64,000 nt of DNA, taken from NCBI GenBank assembly GCA_946540735.1, contig CAMNIN010000014.1, forward strand, positions 1-64,000. Direction: 5' to 3'. The position numbers and the translations under genes were made by a program. Origin of the DNA: an uncultured Prevotellaceae bacterium. GTDB lineage: Bacteria; Bacteroidota; Bacteroidia; Bacteroidales; Bacteroidaceae. The notes beneath the pieces are model-generated. The model had not been told where the DNA came from. It saw nothing but the letters and a program-made list of their open reading frames with translations, and did no database searches. Numbering within the stretch: the stretch's first letter is position 1; every line of letters starts with the position of its first letter. Below are positions 27,849-36,122 of this stretch, one piece after another.

Positions 27849-28622
27849 TCATTTCTTTTGTTGCCGGCGGCGGAACTCAGCGCAGCAGATGGCGGTGGCG
27901 ATGGCCACGTTGAGGCTGTCGGCGGTGTCGCGGCCAGCAGGGTAGGGCGGTATGAGCATGTGGTGGGTGACGCGACTGGCCACGGCGGGAGAGATGCCGT
28001 TGCCCTCGTTGCCCATCACCAGCAGACCGTGTGGAGTCAGTTCCTGGTCATATAGGTCGGTGCCGTCGAGCATCGTGCCGTAGACAGGGGTCTCCGCGGG
28101 CAGGAGGTCGATAAGGGAGCAGAGGTCGGTGTAGACGAGCCGCACCCGGGAGATGCTCCCCATGGTGGCCTGTACGACCTTGGGACTGTAGGCGTCGGCG
28201 GTGTCGGCGCTGCAGTAAATATGCTCGATGCCAAACCAGTCGGCGATGCGGATGATGGTGCCTAAGTTGCCGGGGTCTTGTACGCTGTCGAGGGCCAGAC
28301 ACAACTGACTGGCGATGTGGGCGGCCGAGGCGTCGGGCGTTTCCTCGTTGGCGGGCAGGGGAAAGGTGGCCATCACTTGTTGGGGGTGCTGGAGGAAACT
28401 CACCCTCCGCAGTTCCTCTGCATCGACGGTGATGGACTCTGCTGCTGTGACGGTGGGATGGGCAAGCCACCACTCCTGCGTTGCCACAATGGTCTGGGCA
28501 GGTGCCTTCTCCAGCAGGTCGCCCACCACCTTGGGGCCTTCCGCAACGAACAGGCCCGTCTGTCGGCGGTGCTTCTTGTTTTCCAGCATCCGCAGTGCTT
28601 TCACTTTGTTCTTGCTGATCAT
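27849..28622 (-). CDS. TrmH/SpoU-family RNA 2'-O-methyltransferase
   Basis: Methylates ribose 2'-hydroxyls in rRNA or tRNA using S-adenosylmethionine in a trefoil-knot fold. The N-terminal substrate-binding domain starts with KVKALRMLENKKHRRQTG, and the SPOUT motifs are present: VQDPGNLGTIIRIADWFG, VMGNEGNGIS and LNVAIATAI. The chosen start gives 257 residues. An ATG 14 codons upstream lies in front of the predicted transcription start, so it cannot be used from that promoter. The exact RNA target cannot be told from sequence; similar proteins in Bacteroidetes are labelled RlmB- or TsnR-like. Confidence 0.9.
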   Translation of the reverse strand: MISKNKVKALRMLENKKHRRQTGLFVAEGPKVVGDLLEKAPAQTIVATQEWWLAHPTVTAAESITVDAEELRRVSFLQHPQQVMATFPLPANEETPDASAAHIASQLCLALDSVQDPGNLGTIIRIADWFGIEHIYCSADTADAYSPKVVQATMGSISRVRLVYTDLCSLIDLLPAETPVYGTMLDGTDLYDQELTPHGLLVMGNEGNGISPAVASRVTHHMLIPPYPAGRDTADSLNVAIATAICCAEFRRRQQKK

Positions 28623-28650
28623 ATATCCAGTTTGCCCTGAAATCGTCCTG

Positions 28651-28681
28651 CAAAGATAAGGCATGAGGAGCGTATGGCAAA
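28651..28681 (-). promoter_or_regulatory. Promoter of the methyltransferase-hisB unit
   Basis: On the minus strand TATCTTTG at 28658-28651 and TTTG at 28681-28678, with 19 bases between, match the Bacteroidetes consensus. The predicted start near 28645 fixes the methyltransferase start codon at 28622 rather than 28664. Confidence 0.7.
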
Positions 28682-28696
28682 ATAAATTAACGAAGT

Positions 28697-30118
28697 TTAG
28701 TCAAATGCGGGCTTTATCCGCTTGATCTTCCACCCCAGGAATGCCACGATGATGCTCACGACGGGGGAGAGGAGGTTGAAGAAACAGTAGGGCAGATAAG
28801 TGAGCGTGGCCACACCGAGCACGGTGCTCTGCGTGAGTCCGCAGGTGTTCCAGGGGATCAGCACCGAGGTGACCGTGCCGCCGTCCTCGCAAGAGCGGCT
28901 GAGCAATCGTGGCTCGTAGCCCATCTTGGCGTACATGTCCTTGAACATCGAACTGGTGAGGATGATCGAGAGAAACTGGTCGGCGCTGGTGATGTTGAGG
29001 AAGATGGCGCTACCCACAGTGGAAGCCACGAGAGAGGTGGTGCCTCTCACGATGCGGCGGAAAAACGCCATGAGGTCCTGCAACTGTCCGGTGGCGGTGA
29101 GGGCACCGGCAAAAACCTGGGCACTGATGATGAGCCAGATGGTGGGCATCATGCCCGCCATGCCTCGGGTGGAGACCAACTGGTCGAGTTCGCCTACACC
29201 GGTGGAGATGTGGGTATTGTCGTAGATGGTGCGGATCACGCCCTCATAGAGTACGAGCGACCCATGGTAGCCGCTGACACTGGCAATCTCGCGAAGACGG
29301 TCGGGCTGCACCAGCAGGGCGGTCAGCGAAGCGGCCAGGGTGGCCAGGAACAGCACTACGAGCGAAGGCCAACGGCGGGCGATCATCACCCCCATGCCTA
29401 CGGGCACCAGCAACAACCAAGGGGAGATGACAAACGCATGCGTCAGACCCTCCATGAACAGCCTTACATCGCCCGATCCTGAGATGCGCATCATCAGACC
29501 TGCACAGAGGAAGATCAGCAGTGTGACGATGAAGGTGGGAATGGTGGTCTTCATCATGTAGCGGATATGGGTGAAAAGGGGGGTGCCCGAGACACTGGAT
29601 GCCAGGACGGTGGTGTCGGACAGCGGTGACAGCTTGTCGCCGAAATAGGCACCGCTGATGATGGCTCCGGCTGTCCATCCGTCAGAAAATCCCATCGCCT
29701 TGCCGATTCCCAGAAGGGCAAGACCCACGGTGGCAATCGTCGTCCACGACGAACCGATCATCAGACTCACGATGGCGCAGATCAGACAGGTGGTCACCAG
29801 AAACCATTCGGGTGAGAGGATCTGCAACCCGTAGTAGATCATCGTAGGCACAATGCCCGAGATCATCCACGTACCGCTGATGGCACCGATGAGCAGCAAG
29901 ATGATGATCGATGGGGTGCAGTTGGCTACTTTTGTGGTGATCTCCTTGTCAAGGTCTGACCATTTCAGCCGTTTCGTGATCCATCCCACCCAGACGCACA
30001 CGGCAGAGGCGATGAAAAGTGATACCTGACTGGCACCATCGAGCGTGGCATTGCCGAAAACGGAAATGCAGCACACCAAAAGGGCAATGAGTACGGCAAA
30101 AGGGATCAGTGCAAGCAT
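28697..30118 (-). CDS. nhaC: NhaC-family Na+/H+ antiporter
   Basis: Inner-membrane antiporter of 473 residues with about 11-12 membrane segments. Family features include GSSWTTIATVGLALLG, GAIISGAYFGDKLSPLSDTT and the late LIPWNTCGLTQSTVLGV segment. NhaC proteins exchange sodium for protons; some relatives move malate/lactate instead. An ATG 11 codons upstream (MLNFAKK) overlaps the predicted -7 box, so the second ATG is chosen. It ends 75 bases before the methyltransferase start and is divergent from the C10 protease gene. Confidence 0.9.
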   Translation of the reverse strand: MLALIPFAVLIALLVCCISVFGNATLDGASQVSLFIASAVCVWVGWITKRLKWSDLDKEITTKVANCTPSIIILLLIGAISGTWMISGIVPTMIYYGLQILSPEWFLVTTCLICAIVSLMIGSSWTTIATVGLALLGIGKAMGFSDGWTAGAIISGAYFGDKLSPLSDTTVLASSVSGTPLFTHIRYMMKTTIPTFIVTLLIFLCAGLMMRISGSGDVRLFMEGLTHAFVISPWLLLVPVGMGVMIARRWPSLVVLFLATLAASLTALLVQPDRLREIASVSGYHGSLVLYEGVIRTIYDNTHISTGVGELDQLVSTRGMAGMMPTIWLIISAQVFAGALTATGQLQDLMAFFRRIVRGTTSLVASTVGSAIFLNITSADQFLSIILTSSMFKDMYAKMGYEPRLLSRSCEDGGTVTSVLIPWNTCGLTQSTVLGVATLTYLPYCFFNLLSPVVSIIVAFLGWKIKRIKPAFD

Positions 30119-30138
30119 AATAAAGTGCAATTTTTTTG

Positions 30139-30146
30139 CAAAGTTA
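30139..30146 (-). promoter_or_regulatory. -7 box of nhaC
   Basis: On the minus strand TAACTTTG matches TAnnTTTG and lies about 20 bases before the chosen start. Its -33 region would fall inside the promoter of the divergent C10 gene. Confidence 0.6.
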
Positions 30147-30154
30147 AGCATTTA

Positions 30155-30186
30155 TTTGCTTCTTTCGAAGAAAAGTGTTACATTTG
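30155..30186 (+). promoter_or_regulatory. Promoter of the C10 protease gene
   Basis: TTTG at 30155-30158 and TACATTTG at 30179-30186 with 20 bases between fit the Bacteroidetes consensus exactly. The start of transcription near 30192 leaves a leader of about 40 bases before the chosen ATG. Confidence 0.75.
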
Positions 30187-30233
30187 CCGCGACAATGCCA
30201 TTGAATTTCATAATAAATTATTCGAGGTTGACT

Positions 30234-33200
30234 ATGAGAAAAATTAATTTGTTGCTTTTATTCCTCACCATTTGCACAGTGTGTGCTATGGCGCGTCCGG
30301 TTTCGCAAAGTCAGGCTTTGCAGAAAGCCCAGGCTTTCCTCCTGACAAAAGGCACCGCTGCCGGCACCGACTTGCAATTGGCTTATCAGGGGAATCGTTC
30401 CTCGCTGCACCAGAGTGCTCCTGCGAAGGATGCTTTTTACTATGTGTTCAACAGAGGCAATGACGCCGGTTTTGTCATCGTGTCGGGTGATGACTGCACT
30501 GAGGAGGTGCTGGGCTATGCCGATAGCGGCGTTTTCACCACGGAGCAGATGCCCGACAATCTGCGGGCATGGCTCGACTCCTATGCCGACCAGATCGCAT
30601 GGGCTCGGGCCAACGCCATGAATGCCAATGCCCAGAATGGGGAAGATGTGGAGGTGAGCCGGAGGGTGATCGCCCCGCTGGTGACCGCTCATTGGAACCA
30701 ATATGAACCCTACAATCTGCAGTGCCCGCTCTATGGTACTGGCGGTGAGACTGGCGATCGATGTGTCACAGGTTGTGTGGCAGTAGCCCTCTCGCAGGTG
30801 ATGTATTATCACCGCTGGCCTGCAGACGCATGCACCGCTATACCCTCTTACACATCCAATGGTATGATCGGTACGCTGCCTGAACTTCCAGCTACGACTT
30901 TCGATTGGAAAAACATGAGGGATAACTATTCCATCAACCAGTCGGAGTCTGATGCGGAGAGAAATGCCGTGGCCAAGTTGATCCGCTATACGGGACAGTC
31001 GGTGAATATGGATTACAGTCCTCAAGGCTCAGGTGGTTACACGACGTCTATACCGGACGTCTTGACGGATTATTTCGGCTATCAGAACAAGGCTTCCTAC
31101 ATCAAGCACGATGACTTCTCGGCAGCCGATTGGTTTGAAATCATCTATCATGAGCTGAGCAAGTCACGCCCTGTGATTCTGGGTGCCGACACTTATTCGG
31201 GTGGAGCTCATGCTTTTGTCTGCGATGGATTTGATGGGCATGAGATGTTCCACATCAACTGGGGCTGGGGTGGCATGGCCGACGGCTACTACCGTCTGCA
31301 AGCCCTGAATCCTTCCTCGCAAGGTGCTGGCGGCAGTAATGGCTATGGTGGTTACTCGCTCAGACAGGGTGCAGTGATTGGCATCAGCCCTACCGTGGTG
31401 ACCGATAAAGTGGAGACTGGTGAGGAGGCTGTTGGAGGAATGGAGACAGTGAAATTTGTATTCGCTGATCCCGATAATAAATGGGCAAACCTTACTGATC
31501 AGTCACAGACTAAAAACTATAATTCTACCTCAGGACTCTTCAATTTCTATATTTGGTATTGGTTCCGTCGGGTGGATGTCTCACAGAAATATGATGCTGG
31601 GATTGGCCTGTTCCAAGGGGATCAGTTGCTGGAGAGCCAGACAATAAGAAAGGAGTATGGTGGTACCAGTATGGCCTCTGATGCTGGTGCAGGATCTATC
31701 TCGATGGGTAAAAACCTGGCCGACGGCACCTACCAGATCAAGGGCATTGATTGTCCGACCGGCACAGATAACTGGATGCCCAGCATCTCATCAGACCAAC
31801 GCTACATGGAGGTGGTTATCGCCAATGGACAGTGCACAATGACAATCATCAACAAGGAACTCTCTACTGATCTTGCTGTCACCAGTATTGAGCAGATTGT
31901 CAAACAATCAGGAAACCCGTATCAGTTGAGGGCGCATGTCAGCAACAACGGCGAGAAAGAGTTCAACGGCATTCTGTATCTGTTTGTCGATGGAAATTTG
32001 ACTGCTTTTGAGAATGCTTTTATCCCTGTCGGAGGTGAGGACTATGTGGACTTCGTCTTCTCTGGAAGCGCAGGCTCACATACGGTTAATATCTCGTTGA
32101 GTGGGGACGGATCTTCTTCGATTTACGAGAAAAATGTGGTTCTTTCCGATGAGCTGACATCTCCCGAACTGACTCTTGTGAAGGCTGAACTCAAGAATGT
32201 GAATGTGCAGGGCAGCGTACAGTATGGCCGGCAGGTGGAACTTTATCTTACGTTGAAGAATACTTCAACTACAGACTACAACAATCAGTTGACGAAAGAA
32301 ATGCGGGTGAAGCAACCCGATCCCTCAAAATATTATAGTGTTTTCTCACAGACCTTGGATATCAGCATTCCTGCAGGCAAAGAGGTGACGATCCCCTTCA
32401 CCCATACGCTGGCACTTGGTGATGTCTATTGGATTGTCATCAAGGATGCAAGAACGAATTTTTATGAGAAATCCGGTATTCATGTGAGCCCAGCCTTCGT
32501 CAGTTGGAAGGCAGACGGCACACGCACTGCCGTAGCTCCTGGCTCCTCTATAACAGTGCCCGACGATGCCGCAGCCGCCAGTTTCGAGGATTTCGACCTT
32601 GCTGGGGTGAAGATAACCACCAATGCCAACAAGAACACCATCTATTATGTGGCAGCTGATGCTACATTGCCCACAGAACTGTCGGACAAGAATGTGGTGA
32701 AAGGTTGGGAGTCGACAGGCATCGAACTCAACGAAAACTATGACTACTACGTGCCGAAGAGCTTCTTCACCAAGGAGATCCGCTATAGACGGGTTCCCAC
32801 GGTGGGTGCTGATGGCAGAAACGGCTGGCGCACCATCACCCTGCCGTTCGCCGTGCAGAAGGTGACTTCTGGCAATGGTGATGCTGCAAAGACCGTGGAT
32901 TGGTATCACGGTGATGAGACCGATGACAGCAAAGACTTCTGGGTGAGGGAATTCAAACAGGTGGTTGGCGACGTGGTCAAGTTCCAGGACGTGAAGGAAT
33001 GGGAACCCAACGCTCCGTATATCATCGCTGTTCCTGGCGACCACTGGGGCAAGCAATATGACATGACGAACCAGGACCTCGTCTTCGAAGCCAGCAACAC
33101 ACGGGTGGAGAGAACGGATGTGTCGGCTGTTGTGAGCGACAACTACGAGTTCGTGGGTGTCACGGGCGAGACCACCGTCGGAACAGGAAAGACCTGCTAT

Positions 33201-33503
33201 GTGCTCAATGAGGCAGGCAATGCATTCAGGGCACAAAGCGGCGGAGCCACGCTGTCACGTTGCAGTGCTTATTTCACCATCAGGGACAGGTCAATCTATG
33301 CTCCCACTTGCTTGAATATCGGCAACTTCGATGCCGACGGTATCTGTCTGCCGCAGGTTAAGGACATCAAGAACGGCATGGTGGATGTCTTCTCCGTCAA
33401 TGGCGTGAAAGTCGCTACCGTGAGCATGAATGACGGAAAGGCTGACCTGAGCCGTCTCCCCCAGGGTATCTATATTGTTGAAGGAACGAAAATCGTGAAA
33501 TAG
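30234..33503 (+). CDS. C10 (streptopain-like) cysteine protease with type IX secretion tail
   Basis: Secreted papain-fold protease of 1089 residues. After a signal peptide (MRKINLLLLFLTICTVCAMA) comes a Spi/propeptide domain (about residues 20-130) that keeps the enzyme inactive. The C10 catalytic domain has C181 in VTGCVAVALSQVMYYH and H326 in GGAHAFVCDGFDGH, followed by FHINWGWGGMADGYY, as in SpeB and interpain. Residues of about 420-1000 are beta-rich domains including a CARDB-like part. The end, with DVFSVNGVKVATV and LPQGIYIVEGTKIVK, matches type A sorting domains of the type IX system, so it should be attached at or released from the cell surface. The start is set by the signal peptide and promoter. 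A small acidic protein gene follows 2 bases later. Confidence 0.93.
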   Translation: MRKINLLLLFLTICTVCAMARPVSQSQALQKAQAFLLTKGTAAGTDLQLAYQGNRSSLHQSAPAKDAFYYVFNRGNDAGFVIVSGDDCTEEVLGYADSGVFTTEQMPDNLRAWLDSYADQIAWARANAMNANAQNGEDVEVSRRVIAPLVTAHWNQYEPYNLQCPLYGTGGETGDRCVTGCVAVALSQVMYYHRWPADACTAIPSYTSNGMIGTLPELPATTFDWKNMRDNYSINQSESDAERNAVAKLIRYTGQSVNMDYSPQGSGGYTTSIPDVLTDYFGYQNKASYIKHDDFSAADWFEIIYHELSKSRPVILGADTYSGGAHAFVCDGFDGHEMFHINWGWGGMADGYYRLQALNPSSQGAGGSNGYGGYSLRQGAVIGISPTVVTDKVETGEEAVGGMETVKFVFADPDNKWANLTDQSQTKNYNSTSGLFNFYIWYWFRRVDVSQKYDAGIGLFQGDQLLESQTIRKEYGGTSMASDAGAGSISMGKNLADGTYQIKGIDCPTGTDNWMPSISSDQRYMEVVIANGQCTMTIINKELSTDLAVTSIEQIVKQSGNPYQLRAHVSNNGEKEFNGILYLFVDGNLTAFENAFIPVGGEDYVDFVFSGSAGSHTVNISLSGDGSSSIYEKNVVLSDELTSPELTLVKAELKNVNVQGSVQYGRQVELYLTLKNTSTTDYNNQLTKEMRVKQPDPSKYYSVFSQTLDISIPAGKEVTIPFTHTLALGDVYWIVIKDARTNFYEKSGIHVSPAFVSWKADGTRTAVAPGSSITVPDDAAAASFEDFDLAGVKITTNANKNTIYYVAADATLPTELSDKNVVKGWESTGIELNENYDYYVPKSFFTKEIRYRRVPTVGADGRNGWRTITLPFAVQKVTSGNGDAAKTVDWYHGDETDDSKDFWVREFKQVVGDVVKFQDVKEWEPNAPYIIAVPGDHWGKQYDMTNQDLVFEASNTRVERTDVSAVVSDNYEFVGVTGETTVGTGKTCYVLNEAGNAFRAQSGGATLSRCSAYFTIRDRSIYAPTCLNIGNFDADGICLPQVKDIKNGMVDVFSVNGVKVATVSMNDGKADLSRLPQGIYIVEGTKIVK

Positions 33504-33505
33504 CC

Positions 33506-33697
33506 ATGAAAAAGAAATATATCATTCCATCCATAGAACTGATAGAGACCATGTCCGATGAGGTCATGGTGCCCAACCAGCAGTCGTTTGATCCCACTGT
33601 CGGTGCCAACAACTATGCCTTCGGTGAGGAGGAAGACGATGACGACATCGAGTGGGGCGACCGGTTTGATAATTACGGTTCCCGTCTTTGGAACTGA
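33506..33697 (+). CDS. Small acidic protein following the C10 protease
   Basis: A 63-residue protein whose start codon lies 2 bases after the protease stop, so it must be on the same transcript. The N terminus (MKKKYIIPSIELIE) is of the Lys-rich, Tyr-x-x-Pro type seen at the front of many small uncharacterised Bacteroidales proteins. The middle has a run of acidic residues (EEEDDDDIEW), and the C terminus is rich in Asn, Gly and aromatic residues. There is no cysteine, no signal peptide and no membrane segment. It could be a protease inhibitor, a chaperone-like partner or a precursor peptide. The tight coupling makes it likely to be real, but its function is unknown. Confidence 0.75.
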   Translation: MKKKYIIPSIELIETMSDEVMVPNQQSFDPTVGANNYAFGEEEDDDDIEWGDRFDNYGSRLWN

Positions 33698-33717
33698 TTT
33701 CCCGACAGTCCGGTCCT

Positions 33718-33773
33718 GAAAGCCGCCAAGTGCTCCTCCTGATAATCAGGATATGACGCACTTGGCGGCTTTC
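33718..33773 (+). terminator. Long hairpin after the C10 protease unit
   Basis: GAAAGCCGCCAAGTGC at 33718-33733 pairs perfectly over 16 bases with 33758-33773. A second palindrome, CCTGAT-A-ATCAGG, sits in the loop. Followed by TGTTC rather than a T-run, so terminator strength is uncertain. Confidence 0.6.
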
Positions 33774-33795
33774 TGTTCAGAAAATAGCGCTTCTG

Positions 33796-33827
33796 TTCGG
33801 GAGATTCAGAATAAAATCGTACTTTTG
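33796..33827 (+). promoter_or_regulatory. Promoter of the TamL-like gene
   Basis: TACTTTTG at 33820-33827 matches the -7 consensus; TTCG at 33796-33799, 20 bases upstream, is a one-mismatch -33. The start codon is only 8 bases past the -7 box, so the mRNA would be nearly leaderless. Confidence 0.55.
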
Positions 33828-33834
33828 CAAAGGA

Positions 33835-36072
33835 ATGACACAACCTGCTTGGAAAACAGCCTTTCGCAGTCCTCTCTGGCTGGTGATGATGACAGTGCTC
33901 GCTGCCATCATCATGCAGGCGTGTTCCTCGGCCAAATATATTCCCGATGACAAGTATCTCCTGCAAGGCGTGAGAATTGAGACTGATGACAAGGATTTCG
34001 ATCCCGTGCAGCTGCAGCAATATGTGAGGCAGAAAGGCAATTCCCGGTGGTTCTCGATTTTCAAGATTCCCCTGGGGATCTATGCCATGTCGGGACGTGA
34101 CACCACCAAGTGGATCAACCGCACATTGAAGAACATCGGCGAACGTCCGGTGCTCTACGACACTCTGCAGGCCAACCTTACGTGCAACGACTTACTCAGG
34201 GCCATGCAGAACATGGGATACATGAATGCCAAGGTCGACCACCAGGTGAAAGTGAAAGGCAAAAAACTCAAGGCCATCTACAAACTGATTCCCGGCAAGC
34301 CCTTCGTGATACGCCATGTGAGTTACGACATACAGGATGACAGCATCGCCGCCATCCTGGCTGAGAACGACTCCGCCAACCTCAGGCTGCATGAAGGATC
34401 GACTTTTACCATCAACGGACTCGATCAGGAAAGGAACCGCATTACTGCACTGCTGATGGATCGCGGCTATTACCGCTTCCATAAGGAGTTCATCCGCTTT
34501 GAGGTGGACACCATGCGGGGCAGCCGACTTGTCGATGTGACGATGCGGCTCTTCAAATACAGGGCTAACAGCAATGCACCGGAGACGCTGCATCCTTGCT
34601 ATACCGTGAGGCAGGTCAACTACTACTGCGCTGACTCCACCACGGTGCATGTGAATCGTAACGTGCTGGAGAACAGCACCGCAGTAATAGCTGGCAAACT
34701 TTATAGCGCATCGGCTGTGCAGCGCACCTACAACAATTTCAGTCGTCTCCACGCCGTGAAATTCTCCAGCCTCAGGTTCACCGAACTCCCCGATTCGGGA
34801 CTCCTTGACTGCCATGTGCAGTATGGTCTCAACAAGCCCAGCAGCATCTCCTTCCAACCGGAGGGTACCAATACGGCGGGTGACCTCGGCGCCGCCGTGT
34901 CGCTGACCTACCAGAACCGTAATCTCTTCCACGGCTCCGAACTCCTCTCCGTGCAGTTGCGCGGTGCTTTTGAAGCGATCACCGGACTGGAGGGCTATCA
35001 GAATGAGGATTATATGGAATATGGTGTGGAGTCGCGGCTCACTTTTCCCCGTTTCGTCGCCCCGCTGCTCTCGAAGTCGTTCAAGCGCGATGTGAATGCT
35101 ACCTCGGAACTCTCACTCAGCTATAACCTCCAAAACCGGCCGGAATTCCATCGGAGGGTGTTCTCCGCAGGATGGCGGTACCGATGGGCGAAACCCAGAG
35201 ACCGATGGACTTTCAAATGGGATGCGATAGACCTCAACTTCATCCACATGCCGTGGATCTCGCATACTTTCAAACATGAATACCTTGACTCGGTGAGCAA
35301 CCGCAATGCCATCCTCAGATACAACTACGAGAACCTCTTCATCATGCGCACTGGTGTGGGGATGACCTACAACGATGGCGTGAATGCGGTGAAAACCAAT
35401 TTCGAGTGCGGCGGCAATGTGCTCCGGGCACTGGCCTCAGTGCTGGACTTCAAACGCAACAGCCAGTCGCAATACACTCTTTTCAACATCGCCTTCGCTC
35501 AGTATGTGAAGGGCGACTTCGACTTCACCCGTGTGGTGACCTTCGATGAGCACAACTCGCTTGTGATGCATGCCGGACTGGGAATCGCCTATCCCTATGG
35601 CAATAGCCGTGTGCTCCCTTTCGAAAAGCGGTATTTCTCTGGGGGTGCCAACTCTGTCCGCGGATGGAGCGTGAGAGGACTCGGCCCTGGCTCGTTCAAA
35701 GGCAACGACGGGGCCATCGACTTCATCAACCAGACGGGTGACATGAAACTCGACCTCAACGTGGAATACCGCACCCATCTCTTCTGGAAATTCAATGGGG
35801 CCGTCTTCGTCGACGGTGGGAATATCTGGACACTGAGGGAATATGAGGAGCAGCCAGGAGGACAATTCAAAATCAATAAGTTCTACAAGCAGATCGCCGT
35901 GGCATACGGTCTGGGTGTGAGGCTCAATTTCGATTATTTCATCCTCCGTTTCGACATGGGCATGAAAGCCATCAATCCCGCTTACGAGAATAGCCGTGAG
36001 CACTATGCCATTGCCCATCCCGACTTCAGCCGCGATTTCTCCTTTCATTTCGCCGTCGGTATGCCATTCTGA
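33835..36072 (+). CDS. TamL-like Omp85 outer membrane lipoprotein
   Basis: A 745-residue BamA/TamA-family protein. The N terminus has a hydrophobic stretch ending in the lipobox IIMQAC, so it is a lipoprotein, a feature of Bacteroidetes TamL rather than BamA. Residues of about 40-330 hold POTRA-like modules, and the remainder is a 16-strand barrel with the Omp85 motif GGANSVRGWSVRGLGPG and a C-terminal FHFAVGMPF. TamL works with TamB in lipid or protein traffic to the outer membrane; no tamB is adjacent here. Its promoter lies so close to the ATG that the transcript may have almost no leader. The gene ends beside a short dispersed repeat. Confidence 0.9.
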   Translation: MTQPAWKTAFRSPLWLVMMTVLAAIIMQACSSAKYIPDDKYLLQGVRIETDDKDFDPVQLQQYVRQKGNSRWFSIFKIPLGIYAMSGRDTTKWINRTLKNIGERPVLYDTLQANLTCNDLLRAMQNMGYMNAKVDHQVKVKGKKLKAIYKLIPGKPFVIRHVSYDIQDDSIAAILAENDSANLRLHEGSTFTINGLDQERNRITALLMDRGYYRFHKEFIRFEVDTMRGSRLVDVTMRLFKYRANSNAPETLHPCYTVRQVNYYCADSTTVHVNRNVLENSTAVIAGKLYSASAVQRTYNNFSRLHAVKFSSLRFTELPDSGLLDCHVQYGLNKPSSISFQPEGTNTAGDLGAAVSLTYQNRNLFHGSELLSVQLRGAFEAITGLEGYQNEDYMEYGVESRLTFPRFVAPLLSKSFKRDVNATSELSLSYNLQNRPEFHRRVFSAGWRYRWAKPRDRWTFKWDAIDLNFIHMPWISHTFKHEYLDSVSNRNAILRYNYENLFIMRTGVGMTYNDGVNAVKTNFECGGNVLRALASVLDFKRNSQSQYTLFNIAFAQYVKGDFDFTRVVTFDEHNSLVMHAGLGIAYPYGNSRVLPFEKRYFSGGANSVRGWSVRGLGPGSFKGNDGAIDFINQTGDMKLDLNVEYRTHLFWKFNGAVFVDGGNIWTLREYEEQPGGQFKINKFYKQIAVAYGLGVRLNFDYFILRFDMGMKAINPAYENSREHYAIAHPDFSRDFSFHFAVGMPF

Positions 36073-36095
36073 CCCTACATCATCTGTTCTCATGT

Positions 36096-36120
36096 AGAGA
36101 CGTCGCATTGAGGTGTCTCC
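36096..36120 (+). repeat. Dispersed short palindromic repeat, copy 1
   Basis: The 25-base unit AGAGACGTCGCATTGAGGTG plus TCTCC recurs as an inverted pair at 58558-58638. Its ends are themselves complementary (GAGAC and GTCTC), giving a small hairpin. It lies 2 bases from the end of the ATPase gene. Confidence 0.75.
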
Positions 36121-36122
36121 CG

